Notes under the pieces: model-generated | Database searches by the model: none | Told to the model about the DNA's origin: nothing | The model's input: the letters and a program-made list of their open reading frames with translations, nothing else | From: an uncultured Alphaproteobacteria bacterium | Lineage (GTDB): Bacteria > Pseudomonadota > Alphaproteobacteria > UBA11222 | Direction: 5' to 3' | DNA: 64,000 nucleotides | NCBI GenBank assembly: GCA_947258435.1 | Contig: CAMYID010000023.1 | Location: forward strand, 62,001 to 126,000 | Shown here: positions 55,856 to 64,000 of the stretch, one piece after another | Position numbering within the stretch: position 1 is the stretch's first letter | Layout of the letters: every line of letters begins with the position of its first letter | Translations under genes and position numbers: made by a program

Positions 55856-55939
55856 GCATATTCGCGGCACATTGAGGCGGTCGCCGCGGCCAGATATTCG
55901 CCGCGTTCGATGCGCGCGGTTAAATGGCCCAAGGGACCT

Positions 55940-56269
55940 ATGGAAAGTTTTGATTATTTGCGTTTCCTTCTGGCGCTCATCTTCGTGCTGGGGCTTATCG
56001 GCTTTTGCGCCTGGCTTGGAAAACGCGCGGGGTTAACGCCCAGAGCGACGAAAAAAGGCAGTACCGGCCATCGACTGGCGCTGCTGGAAGTCCGCCCGAT
56101 CGACGCAAAACGCAAGCTCCTTCTTATTCAGCGTGACGATCGGCAGCATTTACTGATGGTCGGCGGCGATACCGACCTTGTGGTCGAACGCAATATTTCA
56201 GACAGCGCCCTGTCGGACGGCCGCACTACCGTCCCCTCTTCCGAGTTGAATGATGATAACCAAGCGTAA
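55940..56269 (+). CDS. fliO: flagellar export protein FliO
   Basis: A 109-residue FliO. A single N-terminal membrane segment (FLLALIFVLGLIGFCAWLGK) is followed by a small cytosolic barrel with RLALLEVRPIDAKRKLLLIQ and DRQHLLMVGGDTDLVVE, the FliO pattern. It helps FliP assemble into the export gate. ATG 55940 has AAGGGA upstream; an upstream alternative start at 55910 is less likely. It overlaps fliP by 20 bp. Confidence 0.92.
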   Translation: MESFDYLRFLLALIFVLGLIGFCAWLGKRAGLTPRATKKGSTGHRLALLEVRPIDAKRKLLLIQRDDRQHLLMVGGDTDLVVERNISDSALSDGRTTVPSSELNDDNQA

Positions 56270-57038
56270 CTCCCTGCACCTGTTTCTTGCCCTTGCGGGT
56301 CTGGCAACGATCCTGCTGCTTCCCGATGGCGGGGCACAGGCGCAGAATATTACCATCGATTTGGGGGAAGATGCCGATAGCGAATTGCTTGGCGGAACAA
56401 ACTCACTGACCGGGCGTCTGATACAGCTTATCGCCTTTATCACGATCCTGAGCATTGCGCCGGGTATCCTGGTGACGGTGACCTCATTCACGCGAATTGT
56501 CGTGGTCCTGTCCCTTTTACGCAGCGCGCTGGGAACCCAGACCTCGCCCCCCAATACAGTGATCATTTCCCTTGCACTGTTCCTGACGGCCTTCGTCATG
56601 GCGCCAACCTTCAGTCAGGCCTATGAGCAAGGCATCAAACCGCTGATGGAAGACAGCATTGATGAATCCGAAGCGTTTGACCGCACCGTTGCCCCGGTGC
56701 GCCAATTCATGTTGTCGCAGGTCCGCGAACAGGATCTGCGCCTGTTCATCGATCTGTCGAAATCCGAAACCCCGCAAACCGCCGCGGACACACCGCTTCA
56801 TGCGCTGATCCCGGCATTTATGGTTTCAGAACTTAAACGGGCATTTGAAATCGGCTTTCTGATTTTTATACCCTTCGTCGTCATCGACATGGTGGTTGCC
56901 TCCGTGCTGATGTCGATGGGTATGATGATGCTGCCCCCGATCATGATCTCCCTGCCCTTCAAGCTGATCTTTTTTGTGCTGGTCGACGGGTGGAGCCTGA
57001 TTGCAAGCAGCCTTGTACAAAGCTTCGGTGCGGGATAG
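56250..57038 (+). CDS. fliP: flagellar export protein FliP
   Basis: A 262-residue export-gate protein. It has a cleavable signal peptide (LALAGLATILLLPDGGAQAQ), then SIAPGILVTVTSFTRIVVVL, SLLRSALGTQTSPPNTVIIS, and FEIGFLIFIPFVVIDMVVAS then MMMLPPIMISLPFKLIFFVL. Five FliP molecules form the core of the gate with FliR and FliQ. It is in an operon with fliO, divergent from flgB, while fliQ and fliR lie on the opposite strand. Confidence 0.97.
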   Translation: MMITKRNSLHLFLALAGLATILLLPDGGAQAQNITIDLGEDADSELLGGTNSLTGRLIQLIAFITILSIAPGILVTVTSFTRIVVVLSLLRSALGTQTSPPNTVIISLALFLTAFVMAPTFSQAYEQGIKPLMEDSIDESEAFDRTVAPVRQFMLSQVREQDLRLFIDLSKSETPQTAADTPLHALIPAFMVSELKRAFEIGFLIFIPFVVIDMVVASVLMSMGMMMLPPIMISLPFKLIFFVLVDGWSLIASSLVQSFGAG

Positions 57039-57319
57039 CAATCGCCCCCCTTTCACGCGCGCATCCGCCTGCCCGAGCACTCATCTTCGCGGGGTGTCAG
57101 ATCCTTTCACAGTATGAGCTGAAGCCGTCAGCTCCGCCGCCTCGCCAGATGAAACGGGGCTGGCGAGTTGCCGGTTACCTGCATTGTCGTTCCGGAATTG
57201 TGTAGTCGGTATTGATTGACGTCTACAGAGGGCGCGCCGTGAGCTTAACGGTTCGGGGCGGCGCAAGAACGTGCGCACACTTATCCCGTGCACCGGAAAA
57301 AAGACCCGCTAGCCGAAGG
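57039..57319. other. 281-bp gene-free region between convergent fliP and the TPR gene
   Basis: No coding frame with a ribosome site, no strong hairpin with a T-run and no RNA motif was seen on either strand. It appears to be a plain 3' intergenic region. Confidence 0.5.
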
Positions 57320-60300
57320 TCAGGAGTTCACATCGGCTGCTTTTGTATCGCTGCGGTAATTCGCCAGAAAGTCCTGCAAGGTATCGATACCGGCAATGGT
57401 TGAGGCAAGCTGGCGGAATGCCACCCCGCTTGCATCGGGCGATCGGGTCAGAACATCGAATGCTTCCGCATAACGCCCTATCGTCATCTTGGGCCCGTAA
57501 CGCCCCTTAAGGGCATCGAGCGCACGCTGTTGACCGGCAAGGGCATAGGCAATTGATGCACGCATAACCTGCCCCTGTTCAATGACAGTCAGATTTGCAG
57601 GTATGCGCCACCGGTCACCCAGCACAGTTTCCATCGCACCCGCCGCTGCGTTCCAGTTGTCAGATTCCCAATGAATATCCGCACGCAGCAGTTGAGCCTC
57701 CGGCGTCTCGATGCCGTCGATCAGATCAAGCGCTGTCTGAAACTCTTCCATTTCAGTCAGCGCGCGCGCTTCAAGCAGCAATCGCGTCACGTTCAGATCA
57801 CGCGGAAGCCGGGTCTGGCGCGTCCTGCGAATTGTTTCCAATGCGGCTTCGGGCTGCTGATCGAGAAGCTGAATAACCGCCAACTGCGCCGCAACCTGCG
57901 CCTTGGCAGTGCCTGCCAGCCGATAACGCACCTGATGGTCCAGCAATTCGCCAGCTTCGGCCAGAAGGTCAACAGCAACCAGCCGTTGCCCCAACCTGCG
58001 GATCATTTCATCGCCATTCTTGCCGACGGGTGTAAGCTCGCGAAAATCATAGTACAATGCCAAAGCCTTGACCGGCGGCAGATCGTCGGCGTCGCCATCA
58101 AGATACAATCCCGAGAATACCTCCCCCATGCGCATGGCAATCTGTTTGGAGCGCAACGCATCTGGAAAGTTCGTCACAGCGCTACGCATAATGGTGAGCC
58201 CGTTGCGGTACTTTTTCACGTCGACATATCTTTCGCCCAACGCTTGCAGCACCCGCAGCTCGATATCGTCGCCGCGCCATGCATAACGCAGTTTTTCGAG
58301 CCCGTCGGTCGTTTCCTCAGGGCTCAGGGAGCCAAGCCGGCCAAGCAACTCCAGCCTGGCAAGCCGGGCGGGCACTTCTGTCGGCCTGTAATGGCGCGAT
58401 TCCGCCATATTATAGGCGGCAATCGCATCATCGCTATTGCCAAGCCCCTCCGCCACGAGACCGCGCAGCAGCCACAGCTTGCTTTCCAGCGCAACCGGCA
58501 GTTCGCTGGGCAGTACATTTTCCATCTCCCTGCCCGCGCGGTCGAATTCACGGCGGTTGATTGCGGCTTCCGCCATCAGAAGGTACAGCTCGGCAGCGGT
58601 ATCGCCATCATATTTACCGATAACACCATAGCCGCGATCAAAATTCTTGAGTGCTTTCTGCCAGCGCTGCTGCTGCGCGAAAATTGCCCCGCGCCACAGG
58701 GATGCATGCGGGTCATCGCGCAATCCGGAATGTGCGAGTTTTTCCCCGGCATCGCTATAGCGACCCATATAATATTCTGCGACACCCATCAGCCCGCGAT
58801 GATATAAATCCTTATCCGCATTGCTGTCTTCGGCGACCATCAGCTGCAGCATGGCGCGCGCCTCGGCTGCAAATCCGTGCGACAGATAATAACGCGCCAT
58901 CGTCAAGCGCTGTGCGCTGCGCTTTTCCCCTTCGCTTTCCTGAATCCCGGCTGTAATCTGACGACGTACCGTACGGAAATTGGCGCTGCTTCCCTGCTGC
59001 CAACTGGCAAAATCCATAAATACCGGTGAGCTATAGCTGTCACTTTCAGAGGCAGCCTTGCCAATCTCGCGCGAAACGAAGTTTGACATCGACAGCCCAA
59101 GCGGTGTGCTGATCGTAATGGCCCCAGGTCGGCTTTGAACCGCCAGTTGATCGGAGAAGGGAATAATCGCAGCCCCCTGACTTGTTGCCAGGATCTCAAA
59201 ATCGACATATCGCCGCGGCGTGACAACCGCATGGGATACTTCAGAGACTGGCGAAACCAGAATGGTGTCACCCGCTTCAGGGTCCCTGACTGCAAACGGC
59301 CCCTTCGGGGAAAGCGCCTTGATCAGCACATGCCCGTTCGGTTCCGCATTCGGTTCACGCATAACGCGCAGCAAACCTGCGGGCGTAACATAGTTGCGTA
59401 CAAGATCAACCTGCCAGACCGATTGCTGCCGGCCGACATTCACCATCGTGCCTGCCGCCACGTCAAACACCAGCACGGTTGCCGCGTCATGGGCAATTTG
59501 CTTCCCCTGGGTAATCAGATTACCGCGCACAAGCGACATGATCGACATATCGACATCCACCTGCGCGTCAAATACGGCCCACAAAGTGTTGCCGCGCATA
59601 AAGACCGCCGCCGCACTTTTCGTCGTGAAGGGAACGCTGATCCGCACCCCTTCGGGGATCTGGCGCATGCGCAGTTCAATCTGTTGCTTTTCCGGTGCGG
59701 CTGGCTGTATTGCAGTGACATCGGCCAACAGGTCGGCGACAGCTTCGCGGGTAGCATTTGCAGGCTGTGCCTCGCCTTCGCCATCCGCGCTTGCCTGTTG
59801 CGGCGCCACCTCGTTTTTGCCGGCAGCATCCTCAGGATCGACGGCATCCTGTTCCGGCAGCGCAATCTCTTCAGTTTCCCTGGCAGATGGCGGCACTTCT
59901 TCTGTTGTCTCTGCAAGCGTCAACTCACTATCAGGCCGCGGTGCCTGTTCGTCCTTCAGCAGATCGACAACAATCCGATTATCGATTTGCAACTCGCGCA
60001 GCCCGAATTCCGCTTTGAGCGGCACTGAAACAGTCTTTCCCGCTTCATCCAGAAAGGGTCGGCCCACATAGTCTGAAAGCCTGTCTTCCACCTGCGCAAA
60101 ATTCGCGCTGAAGGGTTCATCGAAGCTGACGGTAAGTTTTTCGTCCGAAATACGGGTATCGAATGCAACAGGTGTGGGCCAGTCGAACACAATACGCAGA
60201 TAGTCGGGGTGTTCCCCCGCACGGACATTGATTTTCAACTGTGCGCTTTCATCTGCTTCATCCGCATCGGCTGCCTGATACAGATCGACAACAACCTTGT

Positions 60301-60664
60301 TGCCGACGCGGAAGTTCCGCACCACTACTTCCTGCTGCAAGGGAAAGAAAACAGCCCGCCCATCGGCAGCCTGTTCCGCAGATGCCACATAGTCCCCGAT
60401 CAGCGCCAGGGTGGGCGAAAACTCCGCAACAAATTCTTCGGCAAAGCGCAGTTCGACCGTTCCGGGGGTTTCAACCGTCTCCACCTCCACCGGTTTATCC
60501 CAGTCAAATACAATGCGGGCATAGTTTGGGTGTATGCCGCCGCGCACCACGACAGTCTCCTGCGCCACAGCCGATACAGCCGACATCGCCACCATTGCGC
60601 CCAGCCATACTGCCCAAAACAGCAACCAGATTTTCTGCCTGTTCGGCCTAACCGAGACGCACAT
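57320..60664 (-). CDS. large secreted protein with tandem beta domains and TPR repeats, in the motor operon
   Basis: A 1114-residue protein. Residues 1-34 form a signal peptide ending SAVSAVAQE. Two similar beta units follow (about 38-128 and 144-238), each starting with a HP-x-Y-x-RIVFDW motif and ending with VVVDL, like AMIN-type domains. A long acidic, Pro/Ala/Glu-rich linker comes next (about 240-330), then another beta region. From about residue 600 to the end it is helical with TPR-like pairs (for example MGVAEYYMGRYSDAGEKLAH, LRGLVAEGLGNSDDAIAAYN). Its ATG is five bases after the MotB-like gene, so it is co-translated with motor genes. A periplasmic scaffold for the motor or peptidoglycan is inferred; Campylobacter PflA, a beta-plus-TPR motor protein, is a structural analogy only. 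Confidence 0.8.
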   Translation of the reverse strand: MCVSVRPNRQKIWLLFWAVWLGAMVAMSAVSAVAQETVVVRGGIHPNYARIVFDWDKPVEVETVETPGTVELRFAEEFVAEFSPTLALIGDYVASAEQAADGRAVFFPLQQEVVVRNFRVGNKVVVDLYQAADADEADESAQLKINVRAGEHPDYLRIVFDWPTPVAFDTRISDEKLTVSFDEPFSANFAQVEDRLSDYVGRPFLDEAGKTVSVPLKAEFGLRELQIDNRIVVDLLKDEQAPRPDSELTLAETTEEVPPSARETEEIALPEQDAVDPEDAAGKNEVAPQQASADGEGEAQPANATREAVADLLADVTAIQPAAPEKQQIELRMRQIPEGVRISVPFTTKSAAAVFMRGNTLWAVFDAQVDVDMSIMSLVRGNLITQGKQIAHDAATVLVFDVAAGTMVNVGRQQSVWQVDLVRNYVTPAGLLRVMREPNAEPNGHVLIKALSPKGPFAVRDPEAGDTILVSPVSEVSHAVVTPRRYVDFEILATSQGAAIIPFSDQLAVQSRPGAITISTPLGLSMSNFVSREIGKAASESDSYSSPVFMDFASWQQGSSANFRTVRRQITAGIQESEGEKRSAQRLTMARYYLSHGFAAEARAMLQLMVAEDSNADKDLYHRGLMGVAEYYMGRYSDAGEKLAHSGLRDDPHASLWRGAIFAQQQRWQKALKNFDRGYGVIGKYDGDTAAELYLLMAEAAINRREFDRAGREMENVLPSELPVALESKLWLLRGLVAEGLGNSDDAIAAYNMAESRHYRPTEVPARLARLELLGRLGSLSPEETTDGLEKLRYAWRGDDIELRVLQALGERYVDVKKYRNGLTIMRSAVTNFPDALRSKQIAMRMGEVFSGLYLDGDADDLPPVKALALYYDFRELTPVGKNGDEMIRRLGQRLVAVDLLAEAGELLDHQVRYRLAGTAKAQVAAQLAVIQLLDQQPEAALETIRRTRQTRLPRDLNVTRLLLEARALTEMEEFQTALDLIDGIETPEAQLLRADIHWESDNWNAAAGAMETVLGDRWRIPANLTVIEQGQVMRASIAYALAGQQRALDALKGRYGPKMTIGRYAEAFDVLTRSPDASGVAFRQLASTIAGIDTLQDFLANYRSDTKAADVNS

Positions 60665-60669
60665 GGATG

Positions 60670-61443
60670 TTACCTGTCTTCATGAATAACGAGTGCCAGT
60701 TGGCCCACAGCGGGCCCCTCACCAGCCATAACATGCCCATAGGGCAGAATGGTCCGCCGCAAGCCAGCTTTTTTTAATGCAGCCACCATCGCCGATGCCC
60801 TGGCGATACCAAGCCGCCAGTACCAGCCATGATCAAATGCAGCATTTCTGTCTTCTGTATGTCCCACCGCAATGGTCGCATGCACCTCGACACGGTTGGA
60901 AATATCGCGCAAGGCCTCGGCAAGGATGGCAATTGCCAGCTGCCGCTCGGGTAAAATCGTGTGACTGCGGCTGCCAAACAGTAAATCCGAGGGGAACAAC
61001 GCCGATAGACGCCCCCCCTCACGCCTGATGACCAACTGCACCAAGACAGGATCGTTACGAAATTTCTCGACCAGGATGGTCTGCAGATAGGTAAGGCTCT
61101 CCCCCTCCGTCCGGACCTGCCGCAGCGGCGTCTGCTGCGGCACTTGCCGGATAAGAGCTGTGTCGTGACCTGCCGACAATTCATCGCTCAACGACGACAC
61201 GATAGACTGCCATGCTTCGGTCTGCATCACCGACATGCCATAGAGCATCACAAAGAAAGACAGCAGCAACGCCATCAGATCAGCGAATGTAATCAGCCAG
61301 CCCTGATCGATGCGCACGATACCCTGCCGCGCATCGGATCCGGGTACGGGATAAATTGCGGGCTGACAGGATGCCTTTTCCCCGGATTGGGATGCTTTGG
61401 CGTCGGGGGTTGCATTGGCCCGGGGGATTGCATTGGTTGTCAT
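60670..61443 (-). CDS. MotB-like stator protein with the conserved Asp
   Basis: A 257-residue protein with one membrane helix (residues about 48-70, WLITFADLMALLLSFFVMLY) that carries the proton-binding Asp at position 55, as in MotB. The periplasmic OmpA-like domain contains VGHTEDRNAAFDHGWYWRLG and IARASAMVAALKKAGL. It would anchor the stator to peptidoglycan and conduct protons with MotA. No motA gene is in the window. It follows the Asp-less paralogue by one base and precedes the TPR gene by five bases. Confidence 0.85.
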   Translation of the reverse strand: MTTNAIPRANATPDAKASQSGEKASCQPAIYPVPGSDARQGIVRIDQGWLITFADLMALLLSFFVMLYGMSVMQTEAWQSIVSSLSDELSAGHDTALIRQVPQQTPLRQVRTEGESLTYLQTILVEKFRNDPVLVQLVIRREGGRLSALFPSDLLFGSRSHTILPERQLAIAILAEALRDISNRVEVHATIAVGHTEDRNAAFDHGWYWRLGIARASAMVAALKKAGLRRTILPYGHVMAGEGPAVGQLALVIHEDR

Positions 61444-61444
61444 G

Positions 61445-62107
61445 CTACGCCCCCTTGTCCGTCAGGCTGAAAAATGCCATCCGGGCCTTGGGCGAGGTGC
61501 CCGAAACAACACTGACAGCAATGTTGCGCGGCAATACGCCCCAGCGTTCAAATTCGTTGGCCAGTGCCATCGACTGCCGCATCGGGACGGGCAGAGGCAC
61601 CGCTTCCGCGATATTGCCGATGCGCATCGCATGAACGGTGATTTCCACAACCCCACGACCTTCCGCAGCCTGGGCAGACAAAGCCTGCGCCAAGCCCTGA
61701 ATCAGTGAAACAGCATCGGGTTTCAGCACCGCCGTTTTGGCGATAAACAGCTTATCGCGATCAAAATTGGCAAGCAGCACACCGCGAGCGGAGGAAACGT
61801 CCAGATCCGCCCAGCTTTCCGATGCCAGCAACCGGGTATGTATCTCGTTCAGCATCGCTGAATCGCGCAGAATATTACCGATTTTCGAGGGAACATACCC
61901 TTCAGGCGCGCGGAACTTTGAGCGCGCGAAGCTCTCGGTCAGACTGCTAACCGCAGAATCCACCTTGGAGGGATCACGCGTTGCGATGCTGTTCAGCATA
62001 ATGAAAAAAGCCAGCAGAATAAGAAACAGCGACAGAAATACAACGGTATTCTGCGCTGCGCCTGCCGCTTGCGGCTCCGTCTCCTGCTGTTGATATTCGT
62101 CTAGCAC
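61445..62107 (-). CDS. MotB-like protein lacking the membrane Asp
   Basis: A 220-residue protein with one N-terminal membrane helix (TVVFLSLFLILLAFFIMLNS, residues 21-40) that has no Asp or other acidic residue, so it cannot carry protons like MotB. The C-terminal region (VEITVHAMRIGNIAEAVPLP, then MRQSMALANEFERWGVLPRN) follows the layout of an OmpA-like domain but is degenerate. Start is GTG at 62107, supported by AAGGAG at eight bases. It is placed between motE and the Asp-bearing MotB-like gene, pointing to an accessory motor role. Confidence 0.75.
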   Translation of the reverse strand: MLDEYQQQETEPQAAGAAQNTVVFLSLFLILLAFFIMLNSIATRDPSKVDSAVSSLTESFARSKFRAPEGYVPSKIGNILRDSAMLNEIHTRLLASESWADLDVSSARGVLLANFDRDKLFIAKTAVLKPDAVSLIQGLAQALSAQAAEGRGVVEITVHAMRIGNIAEAVPLPVPMRQSMALANEFERWGVLPRNIAVSVVSGTSPKARMAFFSLTDKGA

Positions 62108-62165
62108 GCCTGACTCCTTACAATGAAAAAGTCACAATAAAAACAATAGGATTCCATCGTCCGAC

Positions 62166-62828
62166 TCAGCCGGCCGTATCGGGAAGCTGACGCTGCCGCG
62201 CCATCTCAATAGTCAACTCCTGCGCTGCTTTCGGATTCATTTTGCCCAGCACCTCGGCCATTTTGGCCTCATTCATCCGCATCGCGACAGCAAGCAGCAC
62301 GCGCATATCGAGTTCATTGAAAATACGCGCGGCGTTCTTTGCCTTCATCTTCTGATAGACTTCGACAAGCTTGGATATGCGCGCTTCTTCCTGGGTATCG
62401 AACTGCTCGATCAGCCCCGCAACCGTTGCTTCAAGTTCCTCAAGTTTCGCGATCCGCTCCGCGACCCGCTTTTCCGCCGCAACAAGCAAGGTCCGCTGTG
62501 TATCCAGTTCCCGCGCCTGTGCCTCAATCTCTTCACGACGGTCAGACAGGCGCTGCAGCAACTGTACCTCGGACTCGCTGATCTCCCCCGTATCGCCAAG
62601 GTTCGCCGCAGCAGGGGCGGCAGACAGGGCCTGCGACATATCGTTCTTGTCTGACTGCGGCTCAACCGCCTTTACATCGGTTGCAGCCTGTGCGGAACTG
62701 ATCCCGGCTTCAAATTCGATCACCCCGTTCCAGACGTCATTTATCTTCAGGCCGAACAGCATCGCCGCACAGCCCATTACCACCGGCAATAGCCGTACCC
62801 GCTCAATTGCAAAAAAACGGCCCAGCAT
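62166..62828 (-). CDS. motE: MotE family protein
   Basis: A 220-residue protein with an N-terminal membrane anchor or signal (LLPVVMGCAAMLFGLKIND), a coiled coil (LLQRLSDRREEIEAQARELD through IAKLEELEATVAGLIEQF), and a C-terminal MgtE-N-like helical domain (MKAKNAARIFNELDMRVLLA, MNEAKMAEVLGKMNPKAAQE). In Sinorhizobium MotE is a periplasmic chaperone for MotC. No motC is present, so its client may be another motor protein such as the TPR protein. It overlaps the upstream gene stop by one base (TAATG). Confidence 0.85.
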   Translation of the reverse strand: MLGRFFAIERVRLLPVVMGCAAMLFGLKINDVWNGVIEFEAGISSAQAATDVKAVEPQSDKNDMSQALSAAPAAANLGDTGEISESEVQLLQRLSDRREEIEAQARELDTQRTLLVAAEKRVAERIAKLEELEATVAGLIEQFDTQEEARISKLVEVYQKMKAKNAARIFNELDMRVLLAVAMRMNEAKMAEVLGKMNPKAAQELTIEMARQRQLPDTAG

Positions 62829-63301
62829 TATCGCACCGCCCGCAATGCGTTACGCAATGCCAGTTTGTCATCGCCGTCATTATCGTCAGCCGGCAGACGC
62901 CCCTCGTCCGGCCCGAATTTGGGCACTTCCGCAACAGCCGCCTCCGGGGTACCGGCGAATGTCGGTTTTCGTCCTGCGCTGCTGCGCCCTTCAACATCGG
63001 CCGCAAGACGATCGGCAAGGTTATTACCCGCCTCGACAATCATGGCGAGCTCATCCGACAGCGCCTTCGCCCCGGCAACCTGCGATGCAAGTTTTTCACC
63101 GACAGTGTCACCCGCCTCCTGCAGATTGCGAATGCCAAGCCGTGCCTGTTCGGTGGCGCTGTTCAACTCGCGAACGACTTTCAGCAGGCCGTCCTGGCCG
63201 CTGCGCAGCGCACCAAGACGCCGGTTCAGCAAGAAACAATAGGCAACCGTGACCCCCAACAAGACAGCAACCAGGATGTCTAACATCAGTTCGGTCAACA
63301 T
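62828..63301 (-). CDS. DUF6468-like membrane protein in the motor operon
   Basis: A 157-residue protein. A single N-terminal membrane helix (LDILVAVLLGVTVAYCFLLN) is followed by a coiled coil (RRLGALRSGQDGLLKVVREL to ADRLAADVEG) and a disordered acidic tail. It matches what I recall as DUF6468, a family found between fliM and motE in Rhodospirillales; the number should be checked. It lies 24 bp after fliM and overlaps motE. Function unknown; the coiled coil suggests it bridges motor components at the membrane. Confidence 0.75.
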   Translation of the reverse strand: MLTELMLDILVAVLLGVTVAYCFLLNRRLGALRSGQDGLLKVVRELNSATEQARLGIRNLQEAGDTVGEKLASQVAGAKALSDELAMIVEAGNNLADRLAADVEGRSSAGRKPTFAGTPEAAVAEVPKFGPDEGRLPADDNDGDDKLALRNALRAVR

Positions 63302-63325
63302 GGCGCGCTCCTCAACAAATCACTG

Positions 63326-64000
63326 CTAAACCGACAGGCCGTCGGTAATGCCGGTCATCCGGCTGTTAATACGGACTGCAATCTTTGTGCCTATCCGCCC
63401 CATTTTCCCATCGACCAACCCGATACTGCCGCAACGCATCTTCACCACTGAATCGGCGGTGCAGTTCAACATCACAGTTTGGCCGACTTCAAAATTCATG
63501 ACATCGCGCAGGCTCATCGCCTGCTCATCCAGAACTGCTTCAATCGGGATTTGCGTGTTCCAGAGTTCGGTCGCCAGATGGCTTTCCCAAATTGAGTCAC
63601 GACCGAATTTTTCGCCCATGAACATCTGCAACAGCAACTCGCGGATCGGCTCGAGCGTCGCATAGGGCAGCGCCAGTTCAATGCGACCGCCGCGATCTTC
63701 CATATCAATGCGCAACCGCACCAGAATAGCGGCATTGGCCGGGCGCGCGATTGCCGCAAAACGCGGATTTGTCTCCATCCGGTCGAGCTTGAATGTAACC
63801 GGCGACAGCGGTTCAAACGCAATCGACATATCGTTGAGCACAACCTCGACCATCCGCTCCACCAGGGAACGTTCAATCGTTGTATAGGGGCGCCCCTCGA
63901 TCCGCATCGCAGCGGTACCGCGCCGGCCGCCAAGCAACACGTCGACAATCGAATAAATCAGGTTTGAATCAACGGTGAACAGACCGTAGTTGTCCCACTC
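63326..64000 (-). CDS. fliM: flagellar motor switch protein FliM (5' part outside window)
   Basis: The C-terminal 224 residues are visible; the frame runs through the window edge. Visible parts are IEGRPYTTIERSLVERMVEV in the CheC-like middle domain, GGRIELALPYATLEPIRELL, and the C-terminal SpoA/FliN-like domain with LRDVMNFEVGQTVMLNCTAD. FliM forms the C-ring, binds CheY-P and contacts FliG and FliN. It leads the operon with DUF6468, motE, the two MotB-like genes and the TPR protein. Confidence 0.95.
   Translation of the reverse strand, partial: EWDNYGLFTVDSNLIYSIVDVLLGGRRGTAAMRIEGRPYTTIERSLVERMVEVVLNDMSIAFEPLSPVTFKLDRMETNPRFAAIARPANAAILVRLRIDMEDRGGRIELALPYATLEPIRELLLQMFMGEKFGRDSIWESHLATELWNTQIPIEAVLDEQAMSLRDVMNFEVGQTVMLNCTADSVVKMRCGSIGLVDGKMGRIGTKIAVRINSRMTGITDGLSV

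Noticed and set aside
1-64000. Mobile elements, prophage, CRISPR arrays or toxin-antitoxin islands
   Set aside because: No transposase, integrase, phage structural gene, terminal inverted repeats or regularly spaced repeats were seen; gene content reads as core chromosome.

Overview
The window is chromosomal DNA of a motile alphaproteobacterium, probably from the Rhodospirillales or a near relative. Four things point there. The tRNA-His lacks the extra 5' G, carries A73 and has a G1:U72 pair, as described for alphaproteobacteria. The order ffh-rpsP-rimM-trmD-rplS is followed directly by leuC-leuD-leuB-asd. A complete AapJQMP amino-acid transporter is present. Flagellar genes sit beside CckA, MotE and a DUF6468-type protein. 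GC content looks moderately high by eye. I see no insertion sequence, prophage, integrase or CRISPR array, and both window edges cut through genes.

Layout. 1-5.3 kb: end of an unknown gene, tRNA-His, a Lon-related protease with a UspA-like partner, an alpha/beta hydrolase and a small conserved protein. 5.3-25.6 kb: a catabolic stretch with a luciferase-like monooxygenase, an N-acyl-D-amino-acid deacylase, an operon of PrpD-type, MaoC, acyl-CoA dehydrogenase, CoA-transferase and GNAT genes, a GST, an S9 peptidase overlapping HMG-CoA lyase, LOG-family hydrolase, NADP-isocitrate dehydrogenase, a second NAD-type decarboxylating dehydrogenase with an amidohydrolase and a TetR regulator, and a zinc alcohol dehydrogenase. 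25.6-34.8 kb: CinA, then the translation block ffh/rpsP/rimM/trmD/rplS and leucine biosynthesis leuCDB with asd. 35-43.2 kb: sensing genes, namely an ammonium-transporter/histidine-kinase fusion, a second histidine kinase, and modA and modB on either side of a chemoreceptor. 43.3-49.7 kb: aapJQMP, queF and an acyl-CoA ligase. 49.8-64 kb: flagellar and cell-cycle genes.

The flagellar part is the richest. One leftward series runs flgB-flgC-fliE-fliQ-fliR-flhB-cckA. fliO-fliP diverge from it. The shared 227-bp intergenic region holds two perfect CtrA boxes (TTAA-N7-TTAA) exactly 40 bp apart and a good sigma-54 promoter. CckA is the kinase that activates CtrA, so the layout suggests a feedback loop between motility and the cell cycle. 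A second leftward operon reads fliM (partial)-DUF6468-motE-MotB-like protein without the proton-binding Asp-MotB-like protein with it-a 1114-residue secreted beta/TPR protein. I suggest this encodes an accessory periplasmic motor or stator scaffold. The Amt-kinase fusion and the kinase beside it have PleC/DivJ-like phosphoacceptor domains, so nitrogen status may feed into the same CckA-CtrA circuit. All functional links here are inferred from sequence and position.
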